Source: Daucus carota subsp. sativus (Eukaryota; Streptophyta; Magnoliopsida; Apiales; Apiaceae). Taken from it: 64,000 bases of DNA. A model generated the notes under the pieces. The model was given only the letters and a program-made list of their open reading frames with translations. It ran no database searches and had not been told where the DNA came from. Position numbers and translations under genes: made by a program. Within the stretch, counting starts at the first letter, position 1, and every line of letters begins with the position of its first letter. The stretch lies in contig NC_030387.2 in NCBI RefSeq assembly GCF_001625215.2, positions 30,837,606 to 30,901,605 of the forward strand, written 5' to 3'. Shown here in pieces: positions 57,490-64,000 of the stretch.

Positions 57490-58429
57490 ATAGGCCTGTA
57501 AATGGATCGAATATCCGATCCGATCTGACCCGATCCGTGGTTAAATAAATGGATATGGATTCTTATTAAAAAAATCCGTCTGCTAATAATCCGATCCGAT
57601 AATAATCTGGTCCGATAAGGAATGGATATGGATATGGTCAAATCCGATCTGTTAACGATCTGATCCGATCCATACTTAATTATATTTATAATATATTTTA
57701 TATTATATTCTATTATAATATATTATATTAATATATTACATAGAAAATAAAAGAATTTTTAAAAATACAAGACAAAACCCTAAGTCATATTTTCTTATAA
57801 CCGATCAGCCGTACGACCTGACTCTCACTCTTATTATCCGATTAATCTAATAATCACTCTTTTTTTGTGTAGAGTGAGTATTAACATAGGAGAGCTAAAC
57901 TCTTCCGCTTTCACCTACTCAATCACTATTTAGGACATATTTATTGATTTCAATCCTTATTAATAGAGGAGCAGACCATAATTTGTTTCCCTCCAAAAGT
58001 ATTAAACAACTTATATATTATTTTTCTATTTACTTGATACATTATATGTTGAAGGTTTTATAAGAACAATCAACAAAATTTTTCAATTGCATTATTAGTA
58101 ATAATATGAAACTGCAGACTTTACTTTACTGCTTTATTAGTTCTTTGTGCTTGTTACGTTAAAATTCATGAATTTATATAGTTAGAAAATATTACTTTTT
58201 TCCTGTATGGAAGGTTAAAACATTGTACACGGTGAAAAAAATATATTTCATAATTTTTAGTGGATCGGATCTCCGATCCGATTATCCACGATTCGAATGG
58301 ACCGGATATGGATTAACCTGTAAAATATCCGACTCCTGATCCGATCCGATCCGAATCCAATAAAATTAAATGGATTAGGATATGGATTGAGTTAGATCCG
58401 ATCCAAATCCGATCCGTTTACAGGCCTAA
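57490..58429. mobile_element. Complete hAT-like element (940 bp)
   Basis: Ends ATAGGCCTGTAAA and TTTACAGGCCTAA are inverted repeats flanked by TTTAGATA on both sides (57482-57489 and 58430-58437), the 8-bp duplication of hAT transposons. Subterminal regions are filled with GGATCGGATC-type repeats. No transposase ORF, so it is non-autonomous. It sits in older sequence whose right edge, GTAGTAGTG at 58617, resembles another CACTA terminus (CACTACTACAAATTTAAG on the minus strand). Confidence 0.9.
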
Positions 58430-58620
58430 TTTAGATAGCGCTCCAGAAACAAGCGATATGCAGGTAATTTTATTTAATTTTCATTTATTTTCTATTCTAT
58501 TTTTTAATAACTTCCATTACGCTTCTTGAAAAAACGCTATACAAGTAACATCCTTGCATAGCATATAAGAAAAACGTTATGCAAATAGCGTTTCCCAAGC
58601 TTAAATTTGTAGTAGTGAGT

Positions 58621-58852
58621 AGTGCAATATTTTTAGTGTATTGAGATTGCATACTCTTTTTAACAACTAGTAATGTTTCAAATCCAAATCGATGAGTATC
58701 CACATAAATCTTAGTTAATTTTAAAATTTTTGTTAAATGTCACTTGATATCAAAATATTATTAAAAATTTTAACCGAATATCTTTGATTTCTAATATCCT
58801 AAAAAAATTCAATACAATCTGCACACCAAATACGATGAGTAGTCTAGCCAAG
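58621..58852. repeat. Direct repeat of about 230 bp, copy B second member
   Basis: Matches 24313-24543 and, within B, 54050-54278. Confidence 0.9.
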
Positions 58853-61800
58853 AAAAGAAAAGTATATATTTGAAAAATCTAATAGAAAAATTTGTCTACC
58901 AAATTCAATGAATCTAGCTTAGAAAACAGAAAAGACAATTAAAGATGTCATAAGACTTTACTTGAAACCCCTGAGCAAGTTCAATAAATCTATCTCAGAA
59001 AAGAAAAGTATATGTTTTTAAGAAATACAGTAAAACATGTTTACCAAATTTAATGAATCTTGCTAAGAAATGAAATACAAATGAAGATGCCAGTGCCACA
59101 TGGTCATGATTAAAACCCCGTGGTCGCTGCTGTATATCATCCATACATACATTCATGTATAGCCACAGCTTTATAAACATGGTGTTAGGTTGCTGCACAG
59201 CCAACGCTAATAAAAGCTCAGACGCCGAGTTCGAAGATCACAATAAAGAATCACTAGACTGGAAAGGTGATATGTATATACATCTCTATAATATTATATA
59301 AAATTTTGATGCTTTTAAAAGATTTTCTAGTGAGAGTAAATTTTTTTTCCGACTTTTTTGTTATATATTCAGATATACCTAAAAATGTAATTTTGATTTG
59401 ATTTTGAAGTTTTATTTTGAGTTTGAAAGTATTCAATATAAATCACATCTTTTAACTTTTGGTTGATTTATCCTATGGTATATTGAATTGATTAATTTCT
59501 ATGCATGTGCAGACATTATTTGGAATTTTTGCCTGGGGTTGTTCTTGATACATTATAACGACTGGTATGTGTCCTTAATCTCAGCTACATTATCAGCTTC
59601 TAGTTTGTTATGTAATTATTCCCTTTTACGGTTCAGTGTGCAAAATGTTTCAAATGGAGACTGATGCCGTCATAGGAAAAAATACATCCTAACTAACCAT
59701 CATAAAAACTTTTCACTAAATATCATAAAAACTGGTATGTTTTATGATTGAAGGTGTACTACTACAAGTTACTGAACTTTTAACTAAATATTATTTTCTT
59801 ACATTTTTCATTTCACATTATACTAGAATTCTAGTATAAAGTTCGTTAAGAAATTGAGATTGACCTTTTGGTGCCCACTTTCCAGAATATTAATTGTCCC
59901 AGCCTTGAGTGCAACAGCCAAGGTAAAAAGGTATCAAACAAGATTGTAATCAGGACTTCTCCACTAACTAACCATCGTTTCCATAAGCAAGAGTACTTGA
60001 ACTGTCCCATATCGGCTGAGAATACTCTGTCACGAAATAAAGGTCTTTCGCCCCTGAAGGTGGGACTCTCAACTCCTTCACTAAAGCCTGGTTTTTCTGC
60101 TTATAAAAACAGGTATCAGTTAGACCGGGAACATGATACTGGACCCCCTCAATTCAAAACTCACACTAATTAAATTCTTGGATTACTGATCCATGATCTG
60201 TAGTGCTCTGTGAAATCCATCCCCAGTTTCTGCAGAAACTGAACTCACTTCTGTTAGATGTCAAACTCTCTGGAAGGTAAATAATATCAGCAAATCTTGA
60301 AAACAGATGTAGTAGCATGAAAGGCAGAAAAATAAAAGACGCAGCAGTGAAGTCGAAGCCGGTGGACAACTCTGAAGGATTTTTATTTAGTCCATGTTAT
60401 TAACTATAACAGCTTGCTTTGTGTAAACTCAAAATCAAGACTACGTGCATGCATGAACCAGCTTGGATTCCTTAAAACAAGGTAGGCTACACACGGCTTG
60501 AATAAATGGAAGGTTGAAAAATAAAGATAAGGAGAGCAGCTGCATAAATGTGTATTCAATATATATCCTAAAATTATGGTGGGCTGTAGAAATATGAAGC
60601 AGGTTTATTAATTGTAAACATACATAAGTGAATAGGTGTGCAGGTGTTAGACAGGCTTATTATGGTACTGCTACATAGTAAGATATACAAGTTTGTAAAA
60701 CACAAAAGTGATAAGAAGAGCTGAAGGAAGCTCTTTGCATGCTGTAGCGTGAATTTCTTATAAAGAATAAGCCGTAGCTTTATCTACTAAGAAAAAATGT
60801 GATGTTGAGTTTATTTTCTTGTTAAATCATTACTATACTATTTATATATTTAGTGTGCGAAGCTTATTACGTTTCCAAGCTCATGTAGCAGATTGTATTT
60901 TTCCTTGATTTTCAGGACCAAGGAATCACCTTGAATAAATTGTGAGATTCTACTTAGTTTCTCATCAAACTAACAAATAAAATATCCCATTAATTTAAAG
61001 CATATTAGACAACAGGTATCTCAAAATATTCTATAATTTGTAAGAATTGATGCCTAATGGTCCAGAGAATAACTTATGCATGTGAAAGGCAAGATAGGGA
61101 CATATTTAGACTTCATATAGCCATCTCTTGTTTTTCATTTATTCCAACTAACACATTTTTTCTTTCAGTATAGCAATCTTCAATAACTGTTCTTTGTTCT
61201 TTGAAGCAATATTTTTCTTTCACCTTATCAAACGGGAAACCAAAAACTGAACCCTATGAAAACAAGATAAAGATATAAAGAAAAAATAATGTGAAAATAG
61301 AAGTAAGAATGTGACCCAGGCCATTTATAAATTTTAATTACGGTCCTATTCCTAGGGCATGAGTAGGTTTTGATTGGACGCCAATTTTAATTTTCAGTGT
61401 AGCAGTCATTTTTGAATTTTGAATTTTTGGTGGATTTTTCAATTTTTTATGAGTTTTATTTCCTAACAATTTCGGCAAGATTTGATTCACCCTAATATTG
61501 GACTAATTTATAATCATTTCAAATCTTTTACTTTGGACGGATATTTGATATTGGTAAGTTTTGATCTGGTTAATTTTTTCATATAATTTTAAGGAATATG
61601 TAAACAAAATATAGTCAACATAGTCAACCAAAAAATATAATGAAATTATTTGATTTCTTATATTTTATTAATATCGGTAAATTAACAATAAAAAAAAAGT
61701 AGGTGGGTCTATAGAAACATTAGTCCTAATCACCTCTATATATGCTTAGATCATGAGAAGTAATTTTTTTAATTCAAAATATGTAAACTCTAAATGATAA

Positions 61801-62066
61801 TAAATTTGAGTAGCAAATCAATATGAATTTAACACTTAGATTTAAAATCATATAAAAGTTCTCGTATCGTAAAATCTTAACTTGCAAGAATTTTTAATAA
61901 TGTAAAATGATGAATATTGACATAAATTTTTATTAATTATTAAGATACTAATCTGATAGTGTATAATTTCGGAATATTTTCATAAAAATCCTAATAAAAT
62001 ATCTTTTTTTTTAGAATTTTAAAAAATTCAATATGATCTATATGCTTCATATCTAATTTAATGAAT
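58853..62066. other. Copy-B backbone without intact genes
   Basis: A decayed first-exon relic is near 59220-59265 (GACGCCGAGTTCGAAGATC). The 59976-60405 stretch is absent from copy A, but part of it (AATAAAGGTCTTTCG to CCGGGAACATGATACT) is shared with copy C, so A has a deletion. The remainder is AT-rich. Confidence 0.5.
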
Positions 62067-62493
62067 TTCACTATGCAGAAGCAGACCCTGTGTTGGGCCA
62101 TCTGGAGGGCTCGCAAGGATCTAGTTTGGAATCAGAAATTCTCATATGTTAACAAGATAGTAGCAGCAGCGAAACACAGTCTTACACAATTTACAATCGC
62201 CCTGAGCAGGTCTTCTAGCATTCTTCTTGAACCACAGGGTAATAGAGATGGAGTTACTAGCTTCCTGGGTAAAGCCCCAACCAAACACATTTAAGGTGTC
62301 CGTTGATGCAACTATTTTTGAAGATAGGTCTGAAGTTGGTTTAGGAATGGTCGCTAGAGATTCAGATGGAAGATTGATAGAAACAAAAGTCTTAACGAAG
62401 TCGGAGTGCATTAGCCCAGTTCTTGCCGAGGCCATAGCTGTGAAGGAAGCCTTAAGCTGGATTGATTAGAAGAAATGGTTAGGAGTTACCCTC
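62067..62493 (+). mobile_element. LINE RNase H-like relic, cut by the duplication border
   Basis: Same fragment as 27369-27795 (QTLCWAIWRARKDLVWNQ; AEAIAVKEALSWI then TAG) but without the 3' end and poly(A). The cut at ACCCTC defines the right breakpoint of copy B. Confidence 0.85.
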
Positions 62494-62501
62494 CTAACCA
62501 T
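62475..62501. repeat. Palindrome at the right breakpoint of copy B
   Basis: ATGGTTAGGAG and CTCCTAACCAT are perfect inverted 11-mers around TTACC. The left arm belongs to the duplicated LINE and the right arm lies at and beyond the border. Confidence 0.9.
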
Positions 62502-62919
62502 TCATCATGAAAGAATTTGTCCGTCCCCTTTCTCATTCATCAGAGTAACTTTATATACAACATACATTAGCTCTATCATCTCCTACTTTACAGGAAACTA
62601 ATTACCTAACAATCATGCACATAGAGAGATTGTAGGCAATTCTACGCTAATCAATAACAAATATATTCTATATCTAACATCAACAAAATTAACCAATACA
62701 TTGCTCAATGACATGAAAATCATTCCAAAAACTGCAGAAGCGGAAGTCAGAACTGATAGAATACAAAGTAAAATTGGGATCATTTCTCCCACCTAGATGG
62801 CATATAGAGCTCTTCTAAAGTTCAGAAATAAAGAAAGGATACTAATTAACAAATATGTATTTGTCATAACAACTAAGCTGACACCTATTTGGTAGAAATT
62901 TTGGCAGCCGCTGAAGACA

Positions 62920-63888
62920 CTAACAGAACTTCCAACGTTTATTGCAGTTTACACATGTTACAAATGTAGTCATAGGCTCATCTGCGCTACGAGTCTGCAA
63001 CTGGTAGTAAGTGCATTTCCTTTTTCCACATCGGCCACACTTGAAACTATTGGTAGTTGCCTCTGCTTGTTTGCCACGCTCACACTCAAATAAAGCCTTG
63101 TCTTTAATCTGTTTATTTTGACGTTGCCTATCATGACTTGCCATTTCTTCTGGTTTCATTTCAAGGACCTTTTCTGGCTGAACATGTCCTAAGAGAACTT
63201 TTCTACGGAAATCTGGGTTGCTTGAATCCCCAATATTAAATAGTATGGATCTATATTTCACTTTCTGTGCACCAGTAGACCGGCCCCACTTCTCAAACAT
63301 TGCAGACTCCAAACACACAGCAACCCTAATTGGGTCACATGCATCTAACTCACCTCTTTGACGTTCCTCGATCTCACCTGAAACTTTGTTCAAAGCTTGT
63401 AAAAGAAGTTCACGAATTTTGTCCCGTACGGGATCATTACAACGTATGAGGGTAGACAGCTTAGGGGCGGATGACATTAATTGTGTAGATTTCATCGCAT
63501 CGACGTTTTGTTTTCCCTTGCTAGCCACTGTTACAACAGTTTCACGTTTCCCAGAGGCAATCTCTTGAATCCTGACATCATCAAATATTTCTATTCTATC
63601 CTCATCTGAGTTACTCTCATATTCGACAAAGTTCTCAGTCCTTGATGCAACATTAGAGTCATTTTTCTCAATCTTCAAAGTTTCAACATTCGCAACCCTT
63701 ATGCCCCCCGAAGTTCCGGCAGAAACAGGTTGAGAATTCAAGGAAACTTTACTGTCCATGCTTCCCATTCTATTCTTTTTAAGTGTTTCCTCAACTACAA
63801 TGTTCTTCCATGTCTCAATCAATTGAGAAGCCAAAGCCTGAATCTTCTTTCTAGGATGTTTCGTTAGATGCCGCAGGCGTTTTCCTAC
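62920..63888 (-). CDS. TFIIS: Transcription elongation factor TFIIS (S-II), last exon
   Basis: A single 3' exon of 322 codons, opening after TTTTTCTTCCAG at 63889-63890. It contains the end of the TFIIS N-terminal (LW) domain (GKRLRHLTKHPRKKIQALA), a variable acidic linker, and the central domain (VRDKIRELLLQAL, ESAMFEKWG, YRSILFNI, LLGHVQPEKVLEM). The C-terminal zinc ribbon has CGRC and CVNC cysteine pairs and the acidic hairpin ADEPMT needed for cleavage stimulation. TFIIS binds stalled RNA polymerase II and triggers transcript cleavage so elongation can resume. Plant TFIIS is about 370-380 residues, so about 50 N-terminal residues lie in an exon beyond 64000. The frame is intact and probably functional. 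Confidence 0.93.
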   Translation of the reverse strand, partial: VGKRLRHLTKHPRKKIQALASQLIETWKNIVVEETLKKNRMGSMDSKVSLNSQPVSAGTSGGIRVANVETLKIEKNDSNVASRTENFVEYESNSDEDRIEIFDDVRIQEIASGKRETVVTVASKGKQNVDAMKSTQLMSSAPKLSTLIRCNDPVRDKIRELLLQALNKVSGEIEERQRGELDACDPIRVAVCLESAMFEKWGRSTGAQKVKYRSILFNIGDSSNPDFRRKVLLGHVQPEKVLEMKPEEMASHDRQRQNKQIKDKALFECERGKQAEATTNSFKCGRCGKRKCTYYQLQTRSADEPMTTFVTCVNCNKRWKFC

Positions 63889-64000
63889 CTGGAAGAAAAA
63901 TAAAAACAGGATATAAGGCAAGCACGAGGTTTCTATACTTATTATCCCAAAATGACCAAAAGAATTAGCAATTGACCATCATCAACTCATCATTACTCCA

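Larger units (their letters stand above)
48300..62493. repeat. Segmental duplication copy B (without CACTA insertions)
   Basis: The near-identical partner of copy A. It preserves the pre-insertion sites of CACTA-1 (50077) and CACTA-2 (52665), the full hAT at 57490-58429, and about 430 bp (59976-60405) missing from A. It has gained a hAT-like insertion (55567-56307). It ends inside the LINE relic at 62493, beside the TFIIS gene. Confidence 0.9.

Noticed and set aside
63386..63568. Plus-strand ORF inside the TFIIS exon
   Set aside because: Antisense shadow of a well-supported coding exon.

Overview
The window is AT-rich nuclear DNA from a flowering plant, probably a eudicot. The evidence is eukaryotic intron/exon structure, plant CACTA (En/Spm), hAT and Stowaway elements, Ty1/copia and LINE relics, a plant-type TFIIS gene, and a fragment of the nuclear plant MraY homologue. 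I cannot name the species from sequence alone. No bacterial genes, CRISPR array, rRNA or tRNA gene was recognised.

The backbone is a segmentally duplicated, decaying gene region. Copy A (1 to about 27795) and copy B (about 48300-62493) are near-identical. Copy C (about 43945-48300) is a more diverged copy of the segment at about 26160-30400. Copies A and B each hold two older tandem sub-units. The repeated genic material is a degenerate family with an acidic N-terminal exon and methyl-CpG-binding-domain-like pieces ending in a FEVQRYFFE block. Two intact-looking exons of a poly(A) polymerase lie between two MBD-like exons at 30.8-32.7 kb. Copy B stops beside the 3' end of a TFIIS gene (62920-63888, minus), the only clearly ordinary host gene seen; its first exon is outside the window.

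Three CACTA transposons interrupt this backbone. CACTA-1 (1519-6427) is non-autonomous and carries a spliceable chimeric gene containing an MraY exon. Its exact empty site is in copy B at about 50077. CACTA-2 (9000-19857) carries a TNP2-like transposase ORF (14423-17080, minus), a seven-exon Transposase_24-type gene (10025-13013, minus) and a small unrecognised gene with a TATA box (18502-18816, plus). Its empty site is at about 52665. CACTA-3 (34988-41825) is a related element in the opposite orientation. Its TNP2 is internally deleted and frameshifted, but its seven-exon Transposase_24 gene (38038-40921) is intact. It is flanked by 1011-bp direct repeats instead of a 3-bp target duplication.

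In CACTA-2 and CACTA-3 each gene block is bracketed by dense clusters of the GGTCGGTT/AACCGACC motif, so the motif is not confined to the element ends. Smaller insertions include a 741-bp hAT-like element holding what looks like a captured host promoter and start codon (55567-56307), a 940-bp hAT element that is complete in B and half deleted in A, several MITEs, and a LINE 3' end. Two duplication breakpoints (43945 and 62493) coincide with perfect or near-perfect short palindromes.

Coordinates of exons are manual splice predictions, checked for phase but not against transcripts.
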